Both the position numbers and the translations under genes were made by a program. A stretch of DNA of 60,251 nt from a bacterium (GTDB lineage Bacteria; SZUA-79; Acidulodesulfobacterales; Acidulodesulfobacteraceae), in the NCBI GenBank assembly GCA_021818985.1, contig JAKASO010000009.1, positions 1 through 60,251 of the forward strand, written 5' to 3'. The notes under the pieces are model-generated. The model saw only the letters and a program-made list of their open reading frames with translations. It was not told where the DNA came from and did not search any database. Each line of letters starts with the position of its first letter. The first letter of the stretch is position 1. Below, piece after piece: positions 1-9,132 of the stretch.

Positions 1-137
1 AATGGGACTGAAAAAGGTCATAAAAACATAAAAAAACATATTGACAACATTAGTATTTATGATAACTTATATATAAAAAAGGTAAATTATAATCAAAAAG
101 TGTCTTAATTTACTCCAACAATATGGGGGTTAGACTA

Positions 138-171
138 TTATTAATTCTTAAAAGGTTATTAATTCTTAAAA
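138..171. repeat. 16-bp tandem direct repeat upstream of glutamine amidotransferase
   Basis: The 16-mer TTATTAATTCTTAAAA occurs exactly at 138-153 and again at 156-171. It ends just before the AAGGAG ribosome-binding site of the gene starting at 185. It lies in the probable 5' untranslated region, so it may be a regulator half-site pair or a slippage duplication. The sequence is AT-rich, so function is uncertain. Confidence 0.5.
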
Positions 172-184
172 AAAGGAGTTTTTT

Positions 185-1048
185 GTGTGCAGAATGATAG
201 GTATTATGTCTAAAGAAAAGATGAATTACAATTATATTATTGAATCTCCGGAAAACGGCGGGGCATTTCACAGTCTTACGGTTCAATCTAAGGAGGCTTA
301 CGACGGTTGCCGTAATGGGGGACATAAAGACGGCTTTGGCATTTATTCTATGTCATTTTTGGGCGATGCCGGCGGCGATATGATGAAAAAAGAGCCTGAA
401 TATGAGGTTTTATTTAAAAGAGGTACGCCGATTTACAAAGATGGCGGGCTTTCGGAAAAATTAAAAAGTATTTCCGGAAATATTTTAATATCTCATATAA
501 GACTGGCTTCGAGCGGTAAGGGGGAGATAGACGACATACATGCACATCCATTTGTGGATCCTGAATTTTATAAGATTAAAGGCATCAAAGATACAACCGG
601 GTGGGATAATTCATCCAGACCGTTTTCCAGTTATGTTTTAGCTCATAACGGAACTATATATGGCATGGGCAATTCGTTCATGACCGATTCGGAAGCTCTT
701 CTTTTGGAAATTACTTCTACTTTTAAAGATAAAATAGACTTTGACGAATTTAAGGATTTTTTATCTAAATTTGTCGAAAAGCGTGATTTTACTGCAATTA
801 ATTTTCTTTTAAAAGACCCGCAAAACGATCTTTATGCGCTTCGGCTTGCAAAAGCTAAAAAGCCCGGAGAATATCCTGTAAAACAGCCGAGGCTTGCATA
901 TTATTCACTTTATTACTTAAAAGAAGACCATAAGGTAATTGTTGCCTCCGAGCCTATAGATTCGGATCGGAACTGGAAATGCATTAACAATTACTCCCTG
1001 CTTAAAATTGATAAGAATTTGAATGTTACGATGGCAGAAATACCTTGA
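185..1048 (+). CDS. Class II glutamine amidotransferase (YafJ-like)
   Basis: This is a predicted N-terminal-nucleophile amidotransferase that hydrolyses glutamine to supply ammonia; the acceptor is unknown for this family (COG0121). The protein starts MCRMIG, which puts Cys2 as the nucleophile once the start Met is removed. That decides the GTG start at 185: GTG-TGC sits about 7 bases after an AAGGAG site, and an AUG start further in would lose the cysteine. Other matching segments are SHIRLAS and LAHNGT, which line the glutamine site in class II amidotransferases. At 287 residues it is a normal length for a stand-alone domain, with no fused synthetase. It is a single gene, convergent with the ferritin-like gene downstream. 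Confidence 0.85.
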   Translation: MCRMIGIMSKEKMNYNYIIESPENGGAFHSLTVQSKEAYDGCRNGGHKDGFGIYSMSFLGDAGGDMMKKEPEYEVLFKRGTPIYKDGGLSEKLKSISGNILISHIRLASSGKGEIDDIHAHPFVDPEFYKIKGIKDTTGWDNSSRPFSSYVLAHNGTIYGMGNSFMTDSEALLLEITSTFKDKIDFDEFKDFLSKFVEKRDFTAINFLLKDPQNDLYALRLAKAKKPGEYPVKQPRLAYYSLYYLKEDHKVIVASEPIDSDRNWKCINNYSLLKIDKNLNVTMAEIP

Positions 1049-1091
1049 TCCATCTATTATACCTGTCTATTATGATTATTATAATATATAA

Positions 1092-1141
1092 ACCTTAATC
1101 CTTGTACCTGTATAGTACGGATATTATATAAGGATTAAGGT
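1092..1141. terminator. Inverted repeat between convergent genes, probable bidirectional terminator
   Basis: The 12-base arms ACCTTAATCCTT (1092-1103) and AAGGATTAAGGT (1130-1141) are perfect complements around a 26-base loop, which itself contains GTAC...GTAC. It lies between the ends of two convergent genes, where a shared terminator is expected. There is no clear T-run on either side, so the terminator role is inferred from position and structure. Confidence 0.5.
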
Positions 1142-1206
1142 AAATATAATGTATAAAAATTCCGGCAACTGGAAATATACCAGATATTCAGATGCTTGTC
1201 AGATGT

Positions 1207-1458
1207 TTAGTCGTGGTGTTTAAATTTTTCGTCCTGAACGGCGTCTTTTTTCATTATATATTCCATTAACATGGCGGCATGTTCTTTTTCTTCGTCCCTG
1301 TTGTGGGAGAGTATTTTTTTAAGCTCTTCGTCGCCAGTAAGTTCTATGCGTTCCTGATACCAGTTTATCGCTTGAAATTCCTCTATCAATGATTGCCTTG
1401 CCATTTCTAAATTTCGTGATTCTTCCGATAAGTATGAATTTTCATAACCATTACACAT
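1207..1458 (-). CDS. EncFtn-type (encapsulated-ferritin family) protein, orphan
   Basis: The 83-residue protein matches the short EncFtn fold, a half-ferritin whose subunits form a ferroxidase site at a dimer interface and oxidise Fe(II). Residues 24-67 hold the family pattern: LIEEFQAINWYQERI, then DEELKKIL and HNRDEEKEHAAMLMEYI. By analogy with Rhodospirillum EncFtn, Glu27, Glu57 and His60 are the iron ligands. The start is clear: a GGAG site precedes the ATG by 7 bases. Family members are usually encapsulin cargo carrying a C-terminal targeting peptide, or are fused to the shell. This one ends in a charged tail (DEKFKHHD) with no such peptide, and no encapsulin gene is next to it. It may act without a shell, or the shell gene lies elsewhere. 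Confidence 0.8.
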   Translation of the reverse strand: MCNGYENSYLSEESRNLEMARQSLIEEFQAINWYQERIELTGDEELKKILSHNRDEEKEHAAMLMEYIMKKDAVQDEKFKHHD

Positions 1459-1919
1459 AAGCTTCTCCTCTAAAGTTAAATAAAAAAGTTATTTATAAAC
1501 GATTATTGGATAAAAATTACTTCCGATAATTTTTTCTTTAATATATTTAATATATTTTAATATATTATGGTAAAAACATAAATAATTATTAATTAATCAA
1601 ATAATCAAAGTATTGCTATAATTATTATAATTATGAATATATTTAATCTGCAATAGAAAATAATTTTATTTCCATAACTCTCCCTGCGCTTGCGGGAGGG
1701 GACTTAAAAAAAGGGGAGGGGGGTAAACATGCACGGCCCTTTTTTCTTGAATTTTCGAATTATAGTATATAAATATGTATAAATAAACTACTATATATTA
1801 TAATAGTTATCTGTAGAGGATTAAGGAAGATATTATTTTTTGAATATTTATTAAATGTTTTATATAATATGAAATATGTAAGATGACGTATATTAAGATG
1901 AAATATATAAGATAAGGCT
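1459..1919. other. Intergenic region with G-rich hairpin
   Basis: No convincing gene is seen here. It must hold the promoter of the minus-strand ferritin-like gene and that of the plus-strand stress protein. A hairpin at 1680-1698 (CTCCC pairing with GGGAG around a GC-rich loop) is followed by two G-rich blocks (GGGGAGGGGGG at 1713-1723). This stands out sharply from the surrounding AT-rich DNA and looks like a short dispersed repeat. Confidence 0.45.
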
Positions 1920-2417
1920 ATGGAACCGGAAAAAAAGATACTTATCGGTATTAATTTGAATTTTGAAACTCCCTTTATCTTAAGTTCCGCCGTGTCTTTT
2001 TTTAGGGAATCTGCCGCGCGTTTTTATGTAATGCATGTTGTTGTCGCAAATCCCAACTATTCTTTGATAAAAAATAAAAGCGAACAGATAGAAGATAAAA
2101 AGCACGAGGCTTTTAATGATATTGAAAAGATATTGAAAGAAGGCGGATTATACTATTTAAAAAGCGAAATAGTAGTTTCAGCCGGTGTTCCTTATGCCGA
2201 GATCTTAAATTTTGCCCGAAAAAATGCTGTTGAAATGATAGTAATAGGCACCCATCAAAAAATTGGTTTAAAAGAACTTATCTCTGGTTCGACCTCATAT
2301 TCGGTTGCAAAAAATTCAAATTGTCCTGTTTTACTTATTCCGTTAAAGAATACCGCAAGGGTTAATGAGACCGAATTAGCCGAAGAAAGAGCTATTTCAT
2401 TCATTAAACCGGCTTGA
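1920..2417 (+). CDS. Universal stress protein (UspA family)
   Basis: This is a single-domain, 165-residue cytosolic Usp protein; the family binds ATP or AMP and is linked to stress survival. It shows the N-terminal strand KKILIGINL and the C-terminal nucleotide-binding pattern G-x2-G-x9-G-S/T in the segment starting GTHQKIGLKELISGSTSYSV, followed by the typical NCPVLLIP strand. Residues 144-165 are an extra acidic tail with no known role. The ATG at 1920 follows a weak AAGG site. It ends 12 bases before the flavoprotein gene, so the two are probably co-transcribed. Confidence 0.85.
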   Translation: MEPEKKILIGINLNFETPFILSSAVSFFRESAARFYVMHVVVANPNYSLIKNKSEQIEDKKHEAFNDIEKILKEGGLYYLKSEIVVSAGVPYAEILNFARKNAVEMIVIGTHQKIGLKELISGSTSYSVAKNSNCPVLLIPLKNTARVNETELAEERAISFIKPA

Positions 2418-2429
2418 TATGTTATATGT

Positions 2430-4421
2430 ATGATACTTGTTTATGATTTTAAACTTCCGCTGATGACGGTTCGCAGCCGGAAAGCCTTTAAAGAAAAACC
2501 TGCCAGTTTTCATTCCGCTACAAATACAAATACTGGTATTGACCGGAAAAATGCCGAGAAACGTTTTTATGACAGTATAAACAGCCTGCTTGTTAAAGGC
2601 GGTTTTGCAGAAGAAACTTCTTTCAATTTTAAAGTTAAAATAGTTAAACAATCGCTCGATCTAAGACAGAAAGAGCCTAAGGCTGCATTTACCGCCGTTA
2701 TCTATTGTTATCCGGGTACGGATACCGGTTACTTTAAAACGACTGTAGATGCCGGTGCGGCCGATACATTGAGATTTGAAGATGTTATCATCGGTCTTTT
2801 ACTGGATAGCGGGATAAAGGCAAGAAGGTTAAAAAAGAGTGAAGCAGATCTCTATTATTATAAGATCTGCGACGATTTTTGGATTAACCCCTCGATTGAA
2901 ATATCAACTAAAAGTGATAATGCCTGCGACAATAAATTAAAAAAACCGGCAAAAATATCGGTAAGAAAACCGGTTGTGATGATTGCCGGAATGGGACCGG
3001 CAGGGATCTTTGCGGCTTTGACGCTTTTACATAGTGGCATAAAGCTGGTTTTGATCGAAAAAGGAAAAAGAGTCGAGGAAAGAGAAAATGACGTTAATGC
3101 TTTTTTTAAAGATGCTGTTTTTAATGAAGCAAGTAATATCGTATTTGGTGAAGGGGGCGCCGGAACGTTTTCGGACGGGAAACTTACCACAAGGAAAAAC
3201 GACTATTATGTTGGATATGTTATGGATTTTTTAGTTAAAATGGGGGCAGAAAAGAGTATCCTGACGGAAAACAGGCCTCATCTTGGCAGTGACGTTCTTG
3301 TGCATATACTTAAAAATATCAGAAAGTGTTTGATTGATATGGGTTTGGAAATTCATTACGAAGAAGAACTTAACGATATCTTTCTGAGCAGCAAAGACGA
3401 TAGTAAAAACGGGAAGTTAAAATTAAGGAGCGTCCAGACTAATTTAAAAACTACCGCGGTGGATTATCTTATTCTTGCAATAGGTGAAAACAATTATAAA
3501 ACTTACGAAATACTGCACAAAAAGGGCTTATATATGGAAAAAAAGCCTTTTGCAGTGGGTTTCAGGATTGAACACAGCAGGGATTTTATTGATGGGCTTT
3601 TTTTAAAGAAAATTACAGGAGACGGCTTTTCTTCCAGTCCTTCGGGGAAGAAAGCCCGCATCAAAAATGGATACCCGCTTGGCACTGTCTTAAGTAGCGT
3701 AAGTTATAATTTAAGTTCAAAAAGTAGCGGCGGATACACCTTTTGTATGTGTCCGGGTGGGGTGGTCATAGGTGCAGGCTCAAAAACGGGTCATATTGCA
3801 GTTAACGGAATGAGCTATTCTAAAAGGGATTTTGGAAACTCCAATAGCGCGATAGTTGCGGTAGTGAAGCCGGAAACCATTGATCAGCTTGATCTCAGAT
3901 ACAGAGAGCCTCTTGGGGGTTTGGTTTTTAGAAGTGATCTTGAAAAGGCCGCATTTAAGGGCGGCGGCGGTTCTTATGCGGCGCCGTTTCAACCGACGAT
4001 ACAATATTTAGAAGATGTGGCGGAAATTTTTAAAAATGGTGGCATTCTGAATGATTTTTTTAAGAACATGACGCTCAAGAAGGGCAGTTATCCTGAACCG
4101 TCGTATAGGCCGAATGTTAACATATATAACCTTTCAAAGATTCTACCGTCTTTTTTGAACAGATTCATAGCGAGTTCTTTGATCGAGTTTGATCAAAGGT
4201 TCCGGGGTTTTGCTTTAAATTCTGTTTTAACCGGGGTTGAAACAGGGACATCGTCGCCAGTTCGGATAAAACGAAATGCCGATTATGAATCGGTTAGCAT
4301 CGAAGGAATTTTTCCCTGCGGTGAAGGCTCAGGTTATTCAGGAGGGATAATTACAAGCGCTATTGACGGAATAAAATGCGCCAGGGCAGTTATAGCTAAA
4401 ATTAGCAGCGTTAATGGTTAA
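2430..4421 (+). CDS. FAD-dependent oxidoreductase, COG2509 family
   Basis: This predicted cytosolic flavoprotein of unknown substrate belongs to the 'uncharacterised FAD-dependent dehydrogenase' family. The FAD-binding Rossmann motif MIAGMGPAGIFAALTLL lies near residues 185-201, with the acidic end at LIEKGKRVEER. The family hallmark FGEGGAGTFSDGKLTTR follows, and the C-terminal FAD motif is GIFPCGEGSGYSGGI. The first ~170 residues form the small N-terminal domain seen in this family (for example VKIVKQSLDLRQKEP). The total of 663 residues is somewhat long because of linkers. The ATG at 2430 has no clear ribosome-binding site, so the exact start is uncertain; a second Met is 11 codons in. Confidence 0.85.
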   Translation: MILVYDFKLPLMTVRSRKAFKEKPASFHSATNTNTGIDRKNAEKRFYDSINSLLVKGGFAEETSFNFKVKIVKQSLDLRQKEPKAAFTAVIYCYPGTDTGYFKTTVDAGAADTLRFEDVIIGLLLDSGIKARRLKKSEADLYYYKICDDFWINPSIEISTKSDNACDNKLKKPAKISVRKPVVMIAGMGPAGIFAALTLLHSGIKLVLIEKGKRVEERENDVNAFFKDAVFNEASNIVFGEGGAGTFSDGKLTTRKNDYYVGYVMDFLVKMGAEKSILTENRPHLGSDVLVHILKNIRKCLIDMGLEIHYEEELNDIFLSSKDDSKNGKLKLRSVQTNLKTTAVDYLILAIGENNYKTYEILHKKGLYMEKKPFAVGFRIEHSRDFIDGLFLKKITGDGFSSSPSGKKARIKNGYPLGTVLSSVSYNLSSKSSGGYTFCMCPGGVVIGAGSKTGHIAVNGMSYSKRDFGNSNSAIVAVVKPETIDQLDLRYREPLGGLVFRSDLEKAAFKGGGGSYAAPFQPTIQYLEDVAEIFKNGGILNDFFKNMTLKKGSYPEPSYRPNVNIYNLSKILPSFLNRFIASSLIEFDQRFRGFALNSVLTGVETGTSSPVRIKRNADYESVSIEGIFPCGEGSGYSGGIITSAIDGIKCARAVIAKISSVNG

Positions 4422-4584
4422 TAGTTCGTTTGATTTATTATCCGGTAAATACTAACATAAATATAATATATATATGTATATATGTAATTATATAATTAAA
4501 ATATGTTTTCTTGCTTAATGCAACTAATGCGGGTAATAAATGATTTTTAAGAGATGATTTTTTAAGAAGCTTAATTAAAGCGTT

Positions 4585-5715
4585 ATGATAAACATTAATA
4601 ATAAATTGGTTAACAAGATATATAAAATATATACATCCGAAAACTTAGATAAAGTTTTAGATAAGGCTATTTCTTCAAAGCGCTTAGATAAAGACGATCT
4701 TTCTACGCTTTTGGAGGATAAAATCAGAGCTAACGAGATTATTAATACTGCGGACATCGTTAACACCACCCTTAATTCGGATAAAGTATCTTATGTGGTG
4801 AACAGAAATATTAATTTTACCAATATTTGCCATTTGAACTGCAGGTTTTGCGGCTACAAAAGATCAGCAAAATCCAAAGACTCTTTTGTTCTGGATTATG
4901 ATGAAATACTTAAAAAAATAGAAGAAGGCTATTTGATAGGCATAAATGAGGTATGCATTACAGGCGGGATAAATTCTAAGCTTGATGCCGATTATTATTT
5001 TGATATGATAAAAATTATAAAGCGGAATTTTCCCGCATTGCATATTCATGCATTTTCACCGCAGGAGATATTTGAACTTGCAAATAAAACCGGTTTTTCA
5101 TACGAAAAAGTAATTGCCATCTTAATTGACAATGGACTTAATTCTATGCCGGGAACGGCTGCGGAAATACTGGCTCCTGCATTGCGAAAAAAAATATGTT
5201 CGGACAAAATAAATTCAAAACAGTGGACGAAAATAATAACGACAGCCCATAAAGCGGGCGTAAAAACCTCTGCCACCATATTATTTGGTCATATCGAGAC
5301 AAATCCGGATATTGCTTATCATTTAGATTTAATAAGAAATATTCAAGATGAGACTGGAGGATTTACCGAATTTATATCCCTGCCGTTCATTCCTTTTAAA
5401 ACATCTTTAAGAACCAGCGTCAAATCAAATCTCAAAGCAGACGATATTTTTAAATTCTATGCAATTTTCAGGTTATACCTGCATAATTTTAAAAATATTC
5501 AGGTAAGTTGGCCTAAAATCGGTATAGATGCTGCCGTAAGGTCGCTCGGCTGCGGTATTAACGATTTCGGAGGCACTCTTATGGAAGAAAATATTACTAA
5601 AAGCGCAGGCGGAAATTATGGAGAATACCTTTCAGAAAAAGATATAATTTCATTAATTAGATCGGCTGGAAAAATTCCAATAAGAAGGGATACCCTTTAT
5701 AATTATCTGTTTTGA
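4585..5715 (+). CDS. CofH-like radical SAM enzyme (FO synthase subunit 2 type)
   Basis: This radical SAM enzyme belongs to the CofH/MqnE/MqnC group. CofH couples tyrosine to a ribityl-uracil precursor on the way to the deazaflavin of coenzyme F420. The cluster cysteines are in CHLNCRFC (C82, C86, C89). CofH-type signatures are SMPGTAAEIL, the segment GGFTEFISLPFIP, and GGTLMEENITKSAGG near the C terminus. MqnC and MqnE instead carry a GGGAEI pattern, as the MqnC gene at 15598 does. The length, 376 residues, is normal. No CofG or other F420 genes are in the window, so true CofH function is inferred from motifs only; a divergent MqnE is the main alternative. Confidence 0.75.
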   Translation: MININNKLVNKIYKIYTSENLDKVLDKAISSKRLDKDDLSTLLEDKIRANEIINTADIVNTTLNSDKVSYVVNRNINFTNICHLNCRFCGYKRSAKSKDSFVLDYDEILKKIEEGYLIGINEVCITGGINSKLDADYYFDMIKIIKRNFPALHIHAFSPQEIFELANKTGFSYEKVIAILIDNGLNSMPGTAAEILAPALRKKICSDKINSKQWTKIITTAHKAGVKTSATILFGHIETNPDIAYHLDLIRNIQDETGGFTEFISLPFIPFKTSLRTSVKSNLKADDIFKFYAIFRLYLHNFKNIQVSWPKIGIDAAVRSLGCGINDFGGTLMEENITKSAGGNYGEYLSEKDIISLIRSAGKIPIRRDTLYNYLF

Positions 5716-5772
5716 TAAGCTCTATATTTTTCATCTTTCATCGTCTTTATCCGGATCGTCATCGGAGTTATC

Positions 5773-5982
5773 TTATTCAGAAGTCTTGTAGCCGGCATTT
5801 TCGATAGCTTTTTTGATATCTTCGTCAGAAACTATACCCTCATCAAAAGTAATGTCTGCCGATTTATTTTTCAGGCTTACATTAACCGAATTTACGCCTT
5901 TAAGAGAAGATAGTGCTTGAGTTACTGTTTTTACGCAATGTTCACATGACATGCCGTAAACGCCGATTTTTTCACTTTTCAT
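5773..5982 (-). CDS. Heavy-metal-associated (HMA) domain protein, copper chaperone-like
   Basis: This 69-residue single HMA domain resembles CopZ, which carries Cu(I) in the cytosol to efflux ATPases or regulators. The metal site is GMSCEHC near residues 10-16, with the normal GY at the C-terminal loop (ENAGYKTSE). The start is well supported by an AAAGGAGGTGA ribosome-binding site. There is no copper ATPase or regulator nearby. It is convergent with the CofH-like gene, 57 bases away. Confidence 0.9.
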   Translation of the reverse strand: MKSEKIGVYGMSCEHCVKTVTQALSSLKGVNSVNVSLKNKSADITFDEGIVSDEDIKKAIENAGYKTSE

Positions 5983-6305
5983 GGGTAATTCACCTCCTTT
6001 GTTTATATTTATATTATATTATTATATTTTATATTCTATCATGAAATAAGAGATTATGCCTAATAATATATAATATAATATAGATATTATAATATAGATA
6101 AATATAGATATATAGATAAATAAATAGATGATCTAAGATGATATAGGATGATATAAGATGATATAGACGGAAGAATCCGAGTACCCAATATTATTATTTT
6201 ATTATTTTCAAAAGTTTGAAATGTTTATATTTGTTTTCGGACGCCTTTATATGCCTTATAGAACAGAGTTTGAAATATCTGCTATTATTAATTATAATAC
6301 TATAG
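5983..6305. other. AT-rich intergenic region
   Basis: No gene is seen in these 323 bases between divergent genes. The DNA is low in complexity, with repeated ATAGATA units (about 6079-6127) and three near copies of GATGATATA at 6138-6165. Promoters for the HMA gene (minus) and scpB (plus) must lie here, but none stands out. Confidence 0.5.
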
Positions 6306-6980
6306 ATGGATAATTATTTTGAAAATTCAGATGAGCTTCAGGCGGCTATAGAGGCTATTTTTTTTACTTCCGGGGAGCCTGTTTCGTTATCGCGGCTTTA
6401 TGAGATATTTAGCGTTAAAGGAACTAAAAACGAGGCTTTTAGGAAAAAGACGATACAGAAAGCATTATATTCCATAAGGGACGAATATAATGAAAAGAGT
6501 ATCCACGGCATATATCTTTCGATAAACGGCGATTATTTTAGTTTCAAAACAAAATCAAACATTGCTCCCCTCATTTCCACATTTTTAAAAATAAAACCTC
6601 AAAAATTTACTAAAGCGCAATTAGAAACACTCTCTATAGTTGCTTATAAGCAGCCGGTGATAAGAAGCGAAATTGAACAAATAAGGGGGGTGGATTCCGA
6701 CAGCATATTAAAATTTCTTTTAGAAAAGAATCTGATACGAATTGCGGGAAGAAAAGAGATTATCGGCAGACCTCTAATTTACAAAACGACTAACTTTTTT
6801 CTTGAAGTGTTCGGGCTTAAAAATTTAGGCGACCTTCCTTCGATTAAAGAGATTGAAGATATTATAAATAAGCGTAATAAGGATTTTATAGCCGGTAATG
6901 CCGATGTCGATAAGGATACTAATCGGCATGCCGGAGAAAGCGCACCATCAAAAGAAGATCAAAATACCCTGTTATTTTAA
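6306..6980 (+). CDS. scpB: Segregation and condensation protein B
   Basis: ScpB is the kleisin-associated winged-helix subunit that works with ScpA and SMC in chromosome condensation. Two winged-helix domains are visible: residues about 8-80 (ELQAAIEAIFFTSGEPVSLSRL) and about 95-165. The second holds the conserved LETLSIVAYKQPVIRSEIEQIRG segment and the GRPLIYKTT strand. The last 45 residues are a polar tail. The length of 224 is typical. The matching scpA gene is 30 kb away at 36425 on the other strand, whereas the two are often adjacent in other bacteria. No clear ribosome-binding site precedes the ATG. Confidence 0.92.
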   Translation: MDNYFENSDELQAAIEAIFFTSGEPVSLSRLYEIFSVKGTKNEAFRKKTIQKALYSIRDEYNEKSIHGIYLSINGDYFSFKTKSNIAPLISTFLKIKPQKFTKAQLETLSIVAYKQPVIRSEIEQIRGVDSDSILKFLLEKNLIRIAGRKEIIGRPLIYKTTNFFLEVFGLKNLGDLPSIKEIEDIINKRNKDFIAGNADVDKDTNRHAGESAPSKEDQNTLLF

Positions 6981-7280
6981 CCCGTCTTTTTATCCAATTT
7001 ATCCAAATTTATGATATAATAATAAACATAATAATATTTTTAATTTGATAATTGAAAAATTATGCAATTTAATGCCAAATCATTTATAATTACCATAATT
7101 AATTATAATTGAAAATTAAAGTCAGAATTAAAATTATTAATATCTAAAAATATCTAAAATCCAAAATAAGCTTTAAAGATAAGCTTTACTTAATAAGCTT
7201 TACTTATATATTTATTATATATATAAAAAATAAAAATATAAAAATAATTTGCATAAAAAAGGGGGTAACAAACAAAAAAA
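6981..7280. other. AT-rich intergenic region before htpX
   Basis: No gene is seen in this 300-base stretch. It has short repeats (TAAGCTTTACTTA at about 7181-7206) and long A/T runs. An AAGGGGG ribosome-binding site lies near 7259, about 15 bases before the htpX start, which is a longer spacing than usual. Confidence 0.45.
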
Positions 7281-8141
7281 ATGAATTACTTTAAGACATT
7301 TCTTTTAATGACGATTCTTACATTGATCCTTATCGTTGCGGGAGGCGTTCTTGGCGGCCAGAACGGTATGATCATTGCTCTTATTTTTGCCGCCGTTATG
7401 AATTTCGGAACATACTGGTTTAGCGATAAAGTCGTTTTGTCGATGTATCATGCCGCTCCGGTTACCGAAGACGAGGAACCAGAGCTTTATTCAATAGTAA
7501 GAGATCTTTCCAACAGAGGTTCGATCCCAATGCCGAAAGTGTATATTGTGGACGAAGATACTCCTAATGCCTTTGCAACGGGCAGAAATCCTCAACATGC
7601 GGCTGTCTGCGTTACTACCGGTATTATGAAGATATTGAATAGAAACGAGCTCTCCGGAGTTATAGGACACGAACTTACGCATGTAAGAAATAGGGATATT
7701 TTAATAGGTTCGATTGCTGCAACAGTTGCCGGCGCCATAAGCATACTTGCATGGATGGCTGAATGGGGCGCTATGTTTACCGGTTTTGGCGGCAGAGGCG
7801 AAGACAGGGAAGGAAGTATCGTCGGTCTAATTATAATGGCTATATTGGCGCCTTTAGTAGCTACTATGATACAGCTTGCAATCTCAAGGCAGAGGGAATA
7901 CGCCGCTGATAAAGGCGGGGCCGGTTTAAGCGGCAATCCGCTGTATCTTGCAAGCGCTCTTAAGAAATTAGAAGCAGGAAACGAGCAAATGCCTATGGCC
8001 GCTAATCAGGTAACAAATGCCACTGCACATATGTTTATAATTAATCCTCTTCAGGGAGGGGTCTTTAAAAAATTATTTAGCACCCATCCCCCGACAGAGG
8101 CCAGGATAGCAAAGTTAGAATCTATGGCCCGCGGGCTATAA
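7281..8141 (+). CDS. htpX: HtpX-type membrane zinc metalloprotease (M48)
   Basis: HtpX is an inner-membrane protease that degrades misfolded membrane proteins, complementing FtsH. Two N-terminal membrane helices (residues about 6-48) precede the catalytic domain. The zinc site is GHELTHVRNRD, with HELTH at residues 130-134, and the third ligand is the Glu of REYAADKGG near residue 205. Further membrane segments lie between, at about 144-160 and 180-198. The length of 286 matches the family. It stands alone with its own intergenic region on both sides. Confidence 0.93.
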   Translation: MNYFKTFLLMTILTLILIVAGGVLGGQNGMIIALIFAAVMNFGTYWFSDKVVLSMYHAAPVTEDEEPELYSIVRDLSNRGSIPMPKVYIVDEDTPNAFATGRNPQHAAVCVTTGIMKILNRNELSGVIGHELTHVRNRDILIGSIAATVAGAISILAWMAEWGAMFTGFGGRGEDREGSIVGLIIMAILAPLVATMIQLAISRQREYAADKGGAGLSGNPLYLASALKKLEAGNEQMPMAANQVTNATAHMFIINPLQGGVFKKLFSTHPPTEARIAKLESMARGL

Positions 8142-8303
8142 GTTAAATCAACTTATCCGCAGGAAGTTATTTTTCATATCCATATAATATATATATAATA
8201 AATATAAATATATATAGCTTATTACGTTTTTTTTAATTAATTAATTTAACATTAATATTTATTAATATTTTCATTAACATTTTATTTTATTGGGAACCGA
8301 ATT

Positions 8304-8954
8304 TTGAAAAAAATTGCCCCTTCGATAATTTCGGCCGATCTATTAAATTTAGGAAATGAAATTGAATTAGTAGAAAAAGCCGGAGCGGAAATAATTCATA
8401 TTGATATAATGGACGGTATATTTGTTCCTAATATCACCGCGGGATGGAGTCTTGTCGAGGCAATCAAAGAAAAAACGACTCTTCCGCTTGACGTTCATTT
8501 AATGATAGACAAACCGGAAAGATATATCGAAGATTTTATCAAGAGTGGCGCTAATATATTAACCATTCATCAGGAGGCCTGCATCCATTTACATAGATTG
8601 GTAGAAAGGATTAGGGAATTGGGCGCAAGTCCGGGGGTTGCCGTTAATCCTGCAACACCCTTATCTTTTCTTGAAAACATTATTGATTATCTTGATATTG
8701 TTTTAATTATGTCGGTGAATCCCGGTTTTAGCGGTCAAGAGTTTATTTACTCCTCTTTATTTAAAATTGAGAAATTGCATCAGACCATATCCGAAAACGA
8801 TTTGGAGGTTCTTATAGAAGTGGATGGAGGCATTAAAATATCCAATATTGCCGAGGTTTCTAATTCTGGCTGCGATATATTTGTGAGCGGTTCAGGCATA
8901 TTTGGAACAGATGATTATGATAAAACTATTCGCCTCATGCTCGATAGATTATAA
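8304..8954 (+). CDS. rpe: Ribulose-phosphate 3-epimerase
   Basis: This enzyme interconverts ribulose 5-phosphate and xylulose 5-phosphate in the pentose phosphate or Calvin cycle. It is a TIM barrel of 216 residues. The conserved start KKIAPSIISADL supports the TTG codon at 8304, because no ATG exists close by and family members begin there. Other signatures are HIDIMDGIFVPNIT (metal ligands His and Asp), DVHLMIDKP, VNPGFSGQ and EVDGGI. There is no obvious operon partner. Confidence 0.92.
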   Translation: MKKIAPSIISADLLNLGNEIELVEKAGAEIIHIDIMDGIFVPNITAGWSLVEAIKEKTTLPLDVHLMIDKPERYIEDFIKSGANILTIHQEACIHLHRLVERIRELGASPGVAVNPATPLSFLENIIDYLDIVLIMSVNPGFSGQEFIYSSLFKIEKLHQTISENDLEVLIEVDGGIKISNIAEVSNSGCDIFVSGSGIFGTDDYDKTIRLMLDRL

Positions 8955-9132
8955 TAGATTATAAAAGAAAGCATACTTAAATGTCATTATCAGTATTATC
9001 ATGACAAAATTATGATTATTTTTTTATCTTATCTTTTAATTTAATCGGAAAGCTGTGTCTATACAGGCGGGTGTGGTAATTCACGCAAGGCGTAAAAAGT
9101 ATTATAGAAATTAAAACGATTTTTCGGGACTT

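Noticed and set aside
41-73. TTGACA-type promoter for the first gene
   Set aside because: TTGACA is present at 41-46, but no acceptable -10 box lies at 16-18 bases.
5983-6305. Hidden small gene in the gap before scpB
   Set aside because: No frame with a start, ribosome-binding site and gene-like composition.
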